DNA from: a virus
Reading direction: 5' to 3' (one strand)
Virus record (IMG/VR): IMGVR_UViG_3300023174_000438
Coordinates: 1-32,260 of that record
Length of the DNA: 32,260 bases
Part shown: in pieces, positions 1-5,211 of the stretch
Position numbering within the stretch: position 1 is the first letter of the stretch
How the letters are laid out: each line of letters starts with the position of its first letter
Notes under the pieces: model-generated
Told to the model about the DNA's origin: nothing
The model's input: only the letters and a program-made list of their open reading frames with translations
Database searches by the model: none
Program-made: the position numbers and the translations under genes

Positions 1-198
1 AATCTGAAAGTCCCCTACCATAGGCATATCAATCATTCGGTCATAGTCTTCCTCATAGTATGCGTCAATAGCCTCGATGCAAGGTTTTACCATTTCTGCG
101 GGGACTGGTGGATAGTGATTACCCTTGAGGTGATAAAGTATCTGAGTTTCTAAGTCTAAGACTGTATCTTGAATTCCTAGCGCTGTTACTGATCCCAT
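1..198 (-). CDS. Hypothetical phage mini-protein, C-terminus cut by window edge
   Basis: An open frame of 66 codons runs from ATG at 198 off the left edge, so the C-terminus is missing. The start has a strong Shine-Dalgarno (AGAAGGAG) 7 nt upstream. The visible part begins MGSVTALGIQDTVLDLETQI and is acidic towards its end. I do not recognise the family. It is the last visible gene of the first minus-strand operon and starts one base after the stop of its neighbour. Confidence 0.7.
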   Translation of the reverse strand, partial: MGSVTALGIQDTVLDLETQILYHLKGNHYPPVPAEMVKPCIEAIDAYYEEDYDRMIDMPMVGDFQI

Positions 199-199
199 A

Positions 200-337
200 T
201 TAGTATGCTCCTTCTGCTATGTCTGGTGTTAGGTTTAGTGCATATACGCACTCTTGGCAAACTGGTCGTTCAAATCTGTAATGAAAGTCTTCGTCTTTAG
301 TTATTCTTAGACATTCCTCACAATAAGTTTCTTCCAT
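200..337 (-). CDS. 45-aa zinc-ribbon-like mini-protein
   Basis: A 45-codon frame with two CxxC pairs (C6/C9 and C27/C30) that could hold one zinc ion. No other domain is visible. Its ATG overlaps the stop of the upstream gene (TAATG at 337), so translation is probably coupled. Its 3' end carries the Shine-Dalgarno of the next gene. The function is unknown; zinc binding is inferred from cysteine spacing only. Confidence 0.65.
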   Translation of the reverse strand: MEETYCEECLRITKDEDFHYRFERPVCQECVYALNLTPDIAEGAY

Positions 338-546
338 TATTTTACGCTCACATTTCCATTACGATAAAAAGTCTTAGTGTACATTTTACCAATAGGGTCA
401 GACAAGTTGTAAGTTGCGTATTCTTTAGCATCGCCAAAGTCCACACACTTATTCCACGCAGATACTATTTCTAGCATATCTGCGCTTCGTGTTGTTGATA
501 CAAGTTCGCCGTCATAGGCAATAGTTAGTGAGTAGTTATATTCCAT
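337..546 (-). CDS. Hypothetical mini-protein (69 aa)
   Basis: A 69-aa protein, begins MEYNYSLTIAYDGELV, with a C-terminal half rich in Tyr, Lys and Asn. The alternating hydrophobic pattern suggests a small beta-rich fold. No family is recognised. Both ends overlap neighbouring genes through TAATG junctions, as expected for a coupled operon. Confidence 0.7.
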   Translation of the reverse strand: MEYNYSLTIAYDGELVSTTRSADMLEIVSAWNKCVDFGDAKEYATYNLSDPIGKMYTKTFYRNGNVSVK

Positions 547-656
547 TAGTTATATCCTTTCGTGCAGTTGGTACAAATTGAATGATTAGTGCAATAGCAA
601 TCTTTAGCATCTGGGCGTATCATATCTGTTTCATAGTAGTCGTCATAGAAATCCAT
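546..656 (-). CDS. 36-aa cysteine-rich mini-protein
   Basis: A very short acidic frame (MDFYDDYYETDMIRP start) with C20, C22, C28 and C31, arranged CxC then CxxC, plus His24. This could be a zinc knuckle. The start overlaps the stop of the preceding gene (TAATG at 656) and a GAGAGGC Shine-Dalgarno lies just upstream. It is supported by operon spacing and cysteine pattern rather than homology. Confidence 0.55.
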   Translation of the reverse strand: MDFYDDYYETDMIRPDAKDCYCTNHSICTNCTKGYN

Positions 657-799
657 TATCGTGCCTCTCCTGTTAGAAATAATTGGTTGATATTAGCATA
701 GTCTATCATCGCTTCTGCCTCTCGGTCAAGGTAGCAAGGGTAGCAATATAGTTCGGTAACACTTACGGCGTTCTCATTACAAGCAATACAAGTATCCAT
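656..799 (-). CDS. 47-aa zinc-ribbon-like mini-protein
   Basis: Begins MDTCIACNENAVS and carries CxxC pairs at C4/C7 and C19/C22, a minimal zinc-ribbon layout, followed by an acidic helix-like tail. TAATG overlaps link it to the genes on either side. The function is unknown; nucleic-acid or host-protein binding is possible but not shown. Confidence 0.6.
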   Translation of the reverse strand: MDTCIACNENAVSVTELYCYPCYLDREAEAMIDYANINQLFLTGEAR

Positions 800-909
800 T
801 AGTTTCCTTCTTTCTTTACAATAATACTAGCAGATAGTACCGACAAGGCTTCTGCCTTGCTTGCTTCACGTTGGGCTTGAACGTGAGCCTTGAATTCATC
901 TAGGTTCAT
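799..909 (-). CDS. 36-aa helical mini-protein, first gene of operon 1
   Basis: Begins MNLDEFKAHVQAQREASK and is predicted largely helical, rich in Ala, Lys and Glu. It has a good Shine-Dalgarno (AGAAGG) 8 nt upstream and is the first gene after regulatory region A. No family is recognised. Short length limits confidence, but start, ribosome site and TAATG coupling agree. Confidence 0.55.
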   Translation of the reverse strand: MNLDEFKAHVQAQREASKAEALSVLSASIIVKKEGN

Positions 910-963
910 ATGAGACCTTCTTTCTTTAGTTGATATAAATATCCTATCATCTATCACCGACAA

Positions 964-991
964 ATACTATTCGCCACGCCGTAATTCTCAA
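964..991 (-). promoter_or_regulatory. Promoter of minus-strand operon 1 (region A)
   Basis: Reading the minus strand there is TTGAGA (986-991), a 16-nt gap and TAGTAT (964-969). The predicted start is near 957, giving a leader of about 48 nt before the ATG at 909. The CRP-like dyad at 1011-1026 is then centred near -61.5, the classic class I activator position. Confidence 0.5.
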
Positions 992-1077
992 ATAATGGTA
1001 CGGCAAACCCTGTGAAAAATATCACATCGTACGTAAGGTTATCCACAGCCTGTGGACGACACGCCGGGCTTACTTTG
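970..1077. promoter_or_regulatory. Regulatory module A: CRP-like dyad plus DnaA box
   Basis: The gap holds TGTGAAAAATATCACA (1011-1026), a perfect TGTGA-N6-TCACA dyad. TTATCCACA (1039-1047), the consensus DnaA box, lies next to it inside the dyad TCCACAG-C-CTGTGGA (1042-1056). The blocks ACGCCGTAA, ACGTAAG and GCCGGGCT recur in the same order in module B. A short inverted repeat, TGAGCA...TGCTCA (1076-1098), follows. Role is inferred: operator and/or replication-initiation site. Confidence 0.55.
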
Positions 1078-1108
1078 AGCAGTTTTAGATCTTGCTCAGG
1101 ATTTTTAT

Positions 1109-1285
1109 TTAGAAATTATTTTTTAGACATGCTTCTCTAAATATTTCATGTTTGAAATTTGGATTATCTTCTGCAAACATTCCAGAAAAATCCTCTACCA
1201 AATCCTCAAAAGTAAATTCATCACCTATCAAATCTTTATAAGATGAAAGAATTTCTGCAACGGCTACATAGTCTTTGCGAGTCAT
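1109..1285 (-). CDS. MTRKDY-type actinophage mini-protein
   Basis: Begins MTRKDYVAVAEILSS, the opening I associate with a small, widespread phage protein of unknown function. The chosen ATG gives 58 aa. An ATG one codon upstream (1288) overlaps the preceding stop as TAATG and would add one Met. The body is acidic and mostly helical. It is the last gene of the second minus-strand operon. Confidence 0.75.
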   Translation of the reverse strand: MTRKDYVAVAEILSSYKDLIGDEFTFEDLVEDFSGMFAEDNPNFKHEIFREACLKNNF

Positions 1286-1287
1286 CA

Positions 1288-1494
1288 TTAGTCGGCCACC
1301 CTTAGAATTGCATAAGTGCCGTTTTCATTTATATGGTCAAGAATTGGCTGAATCTTTGGCGCTATCAAATCTTTTAGCATACTTTCTAGCATAGCCCGTT
1401 GTGCAAATTCATCTAGTGTTAGAAATTGCTGTGCTACTGGGTGAGTCTCGTCAAATTCTGTAACGAAACGGAGTGTGTGTTCTACTGTTTTCAT
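1288..1494 (-). CDS. Hypothetical mini-protein (68 aa)
   Basis: Begins MKTVEHTLRFVTEFDETHPV. The pattern suggests a beta hairpin followed by two amphipathic helices and a final strand. No family is recognised. A weak ribosome site (GGAAC) is present and the stop overlaps the following MTRKDY gene, so the two are probably translated together. Confidence 0.65.
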   Translation of the reverse strand: MKTVEHTLRFVTEFDETHPVAQQFLTLDEFAQRAMLESMLKDLIAPKIQPILDHINENGTYAILRVAD

Positions 1495-1511
1495 TTTCTG
1501 TTCCTTTTCTA

Positions 1512-1655
1512 TTAGTCGTTTTCAGGTGTTCTGAATAGTTGTACGCATTGGCATTGTGTTACATTTATTGTATCAGCGCCCACCGACACATAAGCAATAG
1601 TGTCGCAATTATCGCAAATCCACATTCCCGCAATTTCATCAAATAAATTTCCCAT
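1512..1655 (-). CDS. 47-aa cysteine-rich mini-protein
   Basis: Begins MGNLFDEIAGMWICDNCDT. It has C14/C17 (CDNC) and C36/C38 (CQC), a likely zinc-ribbon pair. The start overlaps the upstream stop as TAATG. The function is unknown. It is one of several neighbouring mini-proteins with the same cysteine logic. Confidence 0.6.
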   Translation of the reverse strand: MGNLFDEIAGMWICDNCDTIAYVSVGADTINVTQCQCVQLFRTPEND

Positions 1656-1831
1656 TAGTTTTGACCTTTCTCAAATAGTTCTTTACATTTATTAGGGTTT
1701 TCCCAATATGGTTCGCCCTCGTGATATAGTGCAGGGGCTAACACAACCTGACCGCAAGGGCAAGTGTTCATCATGCCGAGGGGATAGTGAGTAGCCTTAG
1801 CGAAAGTAGTTCTCATTAGTCTATTTCTCAT
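1655..1831 (-). CDS. 58-aa mini-protein with CPCG motif
   Basis: Two in-frame starts are possible: 1831 overlaps the upstream stop as TAATG, and 1816 (MRTTFAKATHYPLG) gives 53 aa. I choose 1831 because every other junction in this operon uses TAATG. A CPCG motif sits mid-protein and a single Cys near the end. The family is not recognised. Confidence 0.55.
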   Translation of the reverse strand: MRNRLMRTTFAKATHYPLGMMNTCPCGQVVLAPALYHEGEPYWENPNKCKELFEKGQN

Positions 1832-2046
1832 TATTCACCCACCTTTACGGCTACTGTGCGATAAGTCTTGCGACCCCAATTATTGTAACCGCTATTGGGT
1901 GCAATTTCTACAAGGTAAGTTTCGCAACCCTGATACCATACGGCTTTAGGGTGTACCTGTGCAGATACAATTTCACCCTGCAAGGTTTTGGAATAGTAGT
2001 TTTTCCCTACGAGTAGGTTTTCTATTGTATATACATTTGCAGACAT
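1831..2046 (-). CDS. Hypothetical mini-protein (71 aa), first gene of operon 2
   Basis: Begins MSANVYTIENLLVGKNYYSK. It is a probable small beta-barrel, with alternating strands and a basic patch near GRKTYRTVAVK at the end. It is first in its operon, about 28 nt downstream of the predicted start from the strong TTGAGA/TATAAT promoter. No family is recognised. Confidence 0.7.
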   Translation of the reverse strand: MSANVYTIENLLVGKNYYSKTLQGEIVSAQVHPKAVWYQGCETYLVEIAPNSGYNNWGRKTYRTVAVKVGE

Positions 2047-2080
2047 AAGTTTGTCTCACTTTCTTTTTCTTTATATTACC

Positions 2081-2109
2081 ATTATAGCATTTTGGAGCGA
2101 CATTCTCAA
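2081..2109 (-). promoter_or_regulatory. Strong sigma-70-type promoter of operon 2 (region B)
   Basis: On the minus strand TTGAGA (2104-2109) is separated by exactly 17 nt from a perfect TATAAT (2081-2086). This is the best consensus promoter in the left part of the window. A TCGGA-CATA-TCCGA dyad (2118-2131) sits just upstream of the -35, and a perfect CRP-like dyad lies at 2141-2156. Confidence 0.75.
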
Positions 2110-2140
2110 ATCCAAAATCGGACATATCCGACATTATGAA

Positions 2141-2156
2141 TGTGAGGTTGGTCACA
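2141..2156. promoter_or_regulatory. CRP/GlxR-like dyad TGTGA-N6-TCACA
   Basis: TGTGAGGTTGGTCACA is a perfect match to the CRP-type palindrome that GlxR-family regulators recognise in Actinobacteria. It is centred about 74 nt upstream of the predicted operon 2 start. The binding protein is unknown, as no CRP homologue is encoded in this window. Confidence 0.5.
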
Positions 2157-2221
2157 TTGTTTAGGGCATTATTCAATTGTTTATATAACTATACTAACAC
2201 ACAAATCCAAAAAAGTCAAAT

Positions 2222-2300
2222 CGACACGCCGTAAACTGGGAGTGAATTACATCACACGTAAGTTATCCACAGCCTGTGGAAAACGGGCCGGGCTAACTTT
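2222..2300. promoter_or_regulatory. Regulatory module B: CRP-like dyad plus DnaA box
   Basis: Second copy of the module seen in region A. ACGCCGTAA is followed by AGTGAATTACATCACA (2241-2256), ACGTAAG, TTATCCACA (2263-2271) within the dyad TCCACAG-C-CTGTGGA (2266-2280), then GCCGGGCT. Conservation of block order in non-coding DNA implies a shared binding function. AT-rich sequence follows. Confidence 0.55.
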
Positions 2301-2303
2301 TGA

Positions 2304-2405
2304 TCATTCTTTTAAAAATAAATAAATTCCTGAAAAGAAAGTTACAAAAGAAAACCAGAGCAGTGCATTACCACTTACAAAAAAAGTTTGATAAAAATTA
2401 TTCAT
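2304..2405 (-). CDS. 33-aa single-span membrane peptide
   Basis: Begins MNNFYQTFFVSGN and is almost entirely hydrophobic and aromatic up to a LKE tail, enough for one membrane span. The start overlaps the stop of the upstream gene (ATGA at 2402-2405), which supports real translation. The function is unknown. Such peptides in phages can be membrane effectors or lysis helpers, but nothing specific is visible. Confidence 0.45.
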   Translation of the reverse strand: MNNFYQTFFVSGNALLWFSFVTFFSGIYLFLKE

Positions 2406-2542
2406 TGTTCAACCTCTTTCCATTCAAAACAATAAGAGTCTGAAACAAAAGTGTTTTTCACAACGCTATCAAATAAAGATAACGCCATCTCTTCATCCTC
2501 TGCATCAATATCTAGCCAAACGCCAAATGTGTATTTTTTCAT
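2402..2542 (-). CDS. Hypothetical mini-protein (46 aa)
   Basis: Begins MKKYTFGVWLDIDAEDEEMA. The layout is one beta strand, an acidic helix and a second strand ending near WKEVEQ, so it may be a half ferredoxin-like fold that dimerises. Similar short strand-helix-strand proteins are common in phage early regions. It overlaps the membrane peptide downstream by ATGA. Confidence 0.55.
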   Translation of the reverse strand: MKKYTFGVWLDIDAEDEEMALSLFDSVVKNTFVSDSYCFEWKEVEQ

Positions 2543-2545
2543 TAG

Positions 2546-2689
2546 TTACCCCCACTGAATAAAATAAAATAAAAAGTTTAGCAAAATGTTTGCTTGGTTT
2601 GTTAGCATATCAATTACCTTCAAGTCTGTTGCTTCGTTTATCCAGTCAATGTACTGAAAGATATCTAAGAATAGTGCGTTTATGTTCAT
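2546..2689 (-). CDS. Hypothetical hydrophobic mini-protein (47 aa)
   Basis: Begins MNINALFLDIFQYIDWINEA and ends in a hydrophobic segment rich in Phe and Leu (FLFYFIQWG) that may contact the membrane. The ATG overlaps the upstream stop (ATGA at 2686-2689). No family is recognised. Confidence 0.5.
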   Translation of the reverse strand: MNINALFLDIFQYIDWINEATDLKVIDMLTNQANILLNFLFYFIQWG

Positions 2690-2868
2690 TTATTTTTCTC
2701 CTGCTCATTTAGGTCATTTTGAAATGTTTTAGCAATTTGTTTGCGTTGCTTTTCTGATAAGGTAGCCCATAGGTAGCCCAATAAGTAGTGGGCACCTGAA
2801 TCTCTATCATTACCACGAATTTGACGGCATGTAGAAAGTACATCTGTTAGTTCTGTGTTTATAGTCAT
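2686..2868 (-). CDS. Hypothetical helical mini-protein (60 aa)
   Basis: I chose ATG at 2868 (MTINTELTDVLSTCRQ) rather than an upstream in-frame ATG at 2913, because AGAGGAGT lies at ideal spacing before 2868 and the preceding gene stops there (TAATG). The protein is mostly helical, with a basic segment LSEKQRKQIAKTFQ and a charged tail. The family is unknown. Confidence 0.65.
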   Translation of the reverse strand: MTINTELTDVLSTCRQIRGNDRDSGAHYLLGYLWATLSEKQRKQIAKTFQNDLNEQEKNK

Positions 2869-3044
2869 TACTTTACTCCTCTGATATGTCCTGATAGTGT
2901 TAGAGCGTCGCACTCTACTTGCAGGGTAATTGCTTTAGGTAGCGCATTAGGTAGCGCTGTTATGTATTTTTTAGCGAGGTATGCGGTAGGAAATTCCATA
3001 CGCTTAGTGTTACCATTGAACGAGGTTAGTTTTACTTGTACCAT
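2868..3044 (-). CDS. 58-aa mini-protein, paralogue of the 4044-4220 product
   Basis: Begins MVQVKLTSFNGNTKRMEF. It aligns without gaps over all 58 residues with the plus-strand protein at 4044-4220. Both have GNT at 11-13, Ala24, CD at 45-46, G52, G56 and a final K, with hydrophobic positions kept elsewhere. The predicted layout is strand-turn-strand, helix, two strands. The function is unknown. TAATG overlaps link it to both neighbours. Confidence 0.65.
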   Translation of the reverse strand: MVQVKLTSFNGNTKRMEFPTAYLAKKYITALPNALPKAITLQVECDALTLSGHIRGVK

Positions 3045-3241
3045 TAGTTAGTACCTACTTTCTTATTTAGAAACATTGAGCGATAGCGTTTTACTATCAT
3101 TGAGGCTTTTTCATAGCCGTATTTATTATTTAGGATTTGGCATTGACGGATAGTCAACGCATATGTACGAGGTGCATATCCTGCAGCCTCTAAGCCAAAC
3201 TCTATGGCTATGTCCTTGCGGATTTCGTTATAGTGAGTCAT
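3044..3241 (-). CDS. Hypothetical helical mini-protein (65 aa), first gene of operon 3
   Basis: Begins MTHYNEIRKDIAIEFGLEAA, with a strong AAAGGAG ribosome site 7 nt upstream. It is basic and helical, with the second half (KASMIVKRYRSMF) strongly positive, so it may bind nucleic acid. No family is recognised. It heads the operon just below regulatory region C. Confidence 0.65.
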   Translation of the reverse strand: MTHYNEIRKDIAIEFGLEAAGYAPRTYALTIRQCQILNNKYGYEKASMIVKRYRSMFLNKKVGTN

Positions 3242-3303
3242 ATTTGACTCCTTTCTTTTATTTTCTTACTCTGTAAGTCTAACAGATAAAGTCGCTACTG
3301 TCT

Positions 3304-3309
3304 AGTATA
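3304..3309 (-). promoter_or_regulatory. Candidate -10 box of operon 3
   Basis: TATACT on the minus strand, about 62 nt before the ATG at 3241. The -35 position (3327-3332, CATATA) is poor and lies inside the loop of the GTCTCAC-N10-GTGAGAC inverted repeat. A protein bound there could therefore block or activate the promoter. Confidence 0.4.
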
Positions 3310-3344
3310 CTGGTGGGTAGTCTCACTATATGGAGCGTGAGACT

Positions 3345-3360
3345 TGTGATTTAGGTCACT
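3345..3360. promoter_or_regulatory. CRP/GlxR-like dyad in region C
   Basis: TGTGATTTAGGTCACT matches TGTGA-N6-TCACA at nine of ten half-site positions. It lies upstream of the operon 3 promoter. Confidence 0.45.
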
Positions 3361-3406
3361 TATTTGCTAGGCTCACCCTCTAGTGGAGGTTTATTTGCTA
3401 GGCTCA
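3360..3406. repeat. 16-bp direct repeat pair
   Basis: TTATTTGCTAGGCTCA occurs at 3360-3375 and again at 3391-3406, 31 bp apart (three helical turns). CCTCTAGTGGAGG-type dyad sequence lies between the copies. Perfect identity in a non-coding regulatory region suggests a protein-binding site. Confidence 0.55.
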
Positions 3407-3498
3407 TTGACCTGATTTATTACACTATTTTATTTTTTCTATACGAGAAGTATAACATAAAAATATCAAAAAGTCAAGTCCAAACACGGCGTGTCGTG

Positions 3499-3614
3499 TG
3501 TGATTTATACCACATAAGATCAGACACGCCCGAGTGCGCCGGGCCAAAGTTATCCACATGATGCACATCACATCCAGAATTGAGCGTGAGTTATCCACAT
3601 GACCTACATCACAT
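3499..3614. promoter_or_regulatory. Regulatory module C: two DnaA boxes overlapping CRP-like dyads
   Basis: TGTGATTTATACCACA (3499-3514) is followed by GCCGGGCC. Then come two 24-bp direct repeats (3550-3573 and 3591-3614; 21 of 24 identical, 41 bp apart). Each begins with a perfect DnaA box TTATCCACA and runs into ATGA-N6-TCACA, so box and dyad overlap. The whole-turn spacing suggests proteins on one face of the helix. Confidence 0.55.
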
Positions 3615-3669
3615 TTTCAAATGTCCGATTTGTACACATTACCAGTCAGTAGATGTCGGACCCCCCTGC

Positions 3670-3684
3670 TATACTTACTAGTAT
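3670..3684 (+). promoter_or_regulatory. Candidate promoter of the 3725-4220 operon
   Basis: Two overlapping -10 candidates: TATACT (3670-3675) and TAGTAT (3679-3684). No good -35 is seen. The second would start transcription near 3691, giving a leader of about 34 nt that contains the AAGAAAGG ribosome site. Confidence 0.4.
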
Positions 3685-3724
3685 AAAGAAAGTGAGAAAC
3701 TCTCACTAAGAAAGGTGGTCTCAA

Positions 3725-3928
3725 ATGACTACACTAAATAAAATAACAATAGGTACAGTTTGCCAAGGTGTTCCAAAAGAACACACTCCTCATGTATCTG
3801 CTATCTCATCTCACAATGATGAACAATTTACTTTCTGCGAAATGTGTGAGCAAAATATCTCACGATTTTGGTTAGAATTTGGTGGTGACCGCTTAGATAT
3901 GTGGTCAGAATGGAAGGTGTCTAAATGA
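3725..3928 (+). CDS. 67-aa mini-protein with CxxC motif
   Basis: Begins MTTLNKITIGTVCQGVPKEH. A single Cys13 and the pair C38/C41 (CEMC), followed by ISRFWLEFGGDR, suggest a partial zinc site or a small disulfide protein. A ribosome site (AAAGG) precedes it. It is the first gene of the rightward mini-operon and overlaps the next gene by ATGA. No family is assigned. Confidence 0.65.
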   Translation: MTTLNKITIGTVCQGVPKEHTPHVSAISSHNDEQFTFCEMCEQNISRFWLEFGGDRLDMWSEWKVSK

Positions 3929-4047
3929 AATTAGATGAATATAAGCAAATGGTTGAAGCACAACGCCTCTCCTCTCTTGCGATAGCGATGGATGCGCTAC
4001 GCAAATCAAAAGCAATTCAAGAATTAGAAAGTGAGAAAAATAAATGA
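3925..4047 (+). CDS. 40-aa helical mini-protein
   Basis: Begins MKLDEYKQMVEAQRLSSLAI and is one continuous amphipathic helix with a charged C-terminus (ELESEKNK), possibly a coiled coil. It is tied to its neighbours by ATGA overlaps at both ends. The function is unknown. Confidence 0.55.
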   Translation: MKLDEYKQMVEAQRLSSLAIAMDALRKSKAIQELESEKNK

Positions 4048-4220
4048 TAGATATTACAATAACAACCATGCAAGGTAACACTCGCAAGGTAAAACTTATG
4101 TCTAAGCAAGAAGCGTTAGATTTTGTAGAATTATTCAAATCAACGTTACACGCTAATCAACGTGTAAAAATCACATGCGATTTGCTTGGGATAAATGGTT
4201 ATGTGCAAGGCACAAAGTAA
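4044..4220 (+). CDS. 58-aa mini-protein, paralogue of the 2868-3044 product
   Basis: Begins MIDITITTMQGNTRKVKL. It has the same length as the minus-strand protein at 2868-3044 and aligns without gaps, with GNT at 11-13, CD at 45-46, G52, G56 and final K shared. It is the last gene of the rightward mini-operon, with a terminator 15 nt after the stop. The function is unknown. Confidence 0.65.
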   Translation: MIDITITTMQGNTRKVKLMSKQEALDFVELFKSTLHANQRVKITCDLLGINGYVQGTK

Positions 4221-4234
4221 GTCCTGCAAGATCT

Positions 4235-4281
4235 AGTGGGTGCGTTCTATACGTGCTCACTATTTTTTTGTGTTTTTATTT
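4235..4281 (+). terminator. Rho-independent terminator after the mini-operon
   Basis: An 11-bp stem (4235-4245 with 4251-4261, three G-U pairs) closes a 5-nt loop and is followed by a run of T interrupted by a few other bases. The remaining spacer, about 4282-4443, is AT-rich with no recognised gene. Confidence 0.75.
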
Positions 4282-4443
4282 TTAAATATGTGTATCGTAC
4301 ATCTCAGAAAAATATTCAGATTTTAGCAAAAGTCAATTTTTATAATTTTTCAGATTTTGCCAGGGTATAGAAATATCAAACCATCAATCCTAATATCCAC
4401 ATAAACCCTATAGCCACATAGATCGGATATGAAGGTTTTATAT

Positions 4444-4460
4444 TATAACGGTTTGTTATA
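4444..4460. repeat. TATAAC-N5-GTTATA dyad at the end of the 250-aa gene
   Basis: A perfect 6-bp inverted repeat with a 5-nt spacer that overlaps the stop codon of the 4456-5208 gene. The same dyad recurs at 5950-5966. It could be a weak RNA hairpin or a protein-binding site. Confidence 0.4.
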
Positions 4461-5208
4461 GTTTTAAAGGCTCTTCATCATAAAGGTTTTGGGTTATTTC
4501 ATGCAATATCTTCTCACGTAAACCAACAGATCTAAATTTTTCATATTTCTTTTTTAAAGATTGGTTTAAGCCAAACATCTGTGGAGTCTCCATACATGCA
4601 TGTGAAAATTTTGTTAAGGTTTCTGTATTTTTATATCTTTTAAGAATTATTGGTCTATCTGTATTAAACTCAGCATAGAATAAAGGCTCATCTTCAACAA
4701 ACTCAATATTTCCTTTATCACTCCAAGTTTGGATCTCTATTCCGTATGGTCTAAACCAGTTGCCAATATCAAAATTTCCAGGTATAGTAGAACAATTTTC
4801 CATATATTTTGTTTTATGAAAAAACGGGGAAGTGAATGAAACCTCTAGGCTTTCGCTGGCAAAGAAAGAATATCCCAATCCAATCTTAAAATTAGGACCA
4901 TTAGTAACCATTCTGGCTCTAGCAGGATACATTAAAAGGCCAGTCTTGCCACTAAAACTTAAATCTTCTTTGCCATCAGAGAAATCATAGTTATATCCAA
5001 AAGACATTGGAGAATGAAAAACTAAAGTTTTTTTCATTTTTACAGCACTTGCTGGACACATAAAAAAATGGTTTGTACTTTCTGGATCTTTGTTTTTAAA
5101 ATGATCTTTAAATAGCGTTGTTGGTTTGGGGTATAAAAATGACCAATCTGGATCTGATAAATTGTCAACATATGGAGACCAATATACAGTTATAGGTTTC
5201 TTACTCAT
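4456..5208 (-). CDS. Conserved phage protein of unknown function (250 aa)
   Basis: Begins MSKKPITVYWSPYVDNLSDP. I recall similar proteins (YWSP start, FFMCPA, FDIGNWFRPYGIE, DEPLFYAEF, TDRPIILKR) as hypotheticals in tailed phages of aquatic bacteria, but cannot name a family. The later section (WFRP...EPLFYAEF...RPIILKR) resembles in layout the GTP-AQVIPFKRE section of the DUF6065-type protein at 10553-11296, so a shared beta-barrel fold is possible. It follows the zinc protein at 5212 after 3 nt, with GGTGAG as ribosome site. Confidence 0.75.
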   Translation of the reverse strand: MSKKPITVYWSPYVDNLSDPDWSFLYPKPTTLFKDHFKNKDPESTNHFFMCPASAVKMKKTLVFHSPMSFGYNYDFSDGKEDLSFSGKTGLLMYPARARMVTNGPNFKIGLGYSFFASESLEVSFTSPFFHKTKYMENCSTIPGNFDIGNWFRPYGIEIQTWSDKGNIEFVEDEPLFYAEFNTDRPIILKRYKNTETLTKFSHACMETPQMFGLNQSLKKKYEKFRSVGLREKILHEITQNLYDEEPLKL

Positions 5209-5211
5209 ATC

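Larger units (their letters stand above)
3242..3724. other. Intergenic region C between divergent operons
   Basis: A 483-bp divergent spacer with no credible gene. It contains the minus-strand -10, an inverted repeat GTCTCAC-N10-GTGAGAC (3320-3343) and a CRP-like dyad (3345-3360). A 16-bp direct repeat (3360-3375, 3391-3406) and an AT-rich tract (about 3407-3475) follow. A TATAC-N5-GTATA dyad lies at 3440-3454, and module C (3499-3614) leads to the plus-strand promoter. It is the best candidate for a control or replication-origin region here. Confidence 0.6.

Noticed and set aside
1973-2176. 67-codon minus-strand frame at promoter B
   Set aside because: It overlaps the strong promoter and the better-supported 1831-2046 gene in another frame.
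3364-3561. 65-codon plus-strand open frame in region C
   Set aside because: It runs through the direct repeats, the AT-rich tract and a CRP-like dyad, lacks a ribosome site and ATG start, and its composition is not protein-like.
3905-4138. 77-codon minus-strand frame
   Set aside because: It is antisense to three well-coupled plus-strand mini-genes and has no ribosome site.
4261-4455. Possible small membrane peptide on the minus strand downstream of the 250-aa gene
   Set aside because: The hydrophobic stretch lacks an ATG in frame with a ribosome site; only a 13-codon GTG-started piece would remain.
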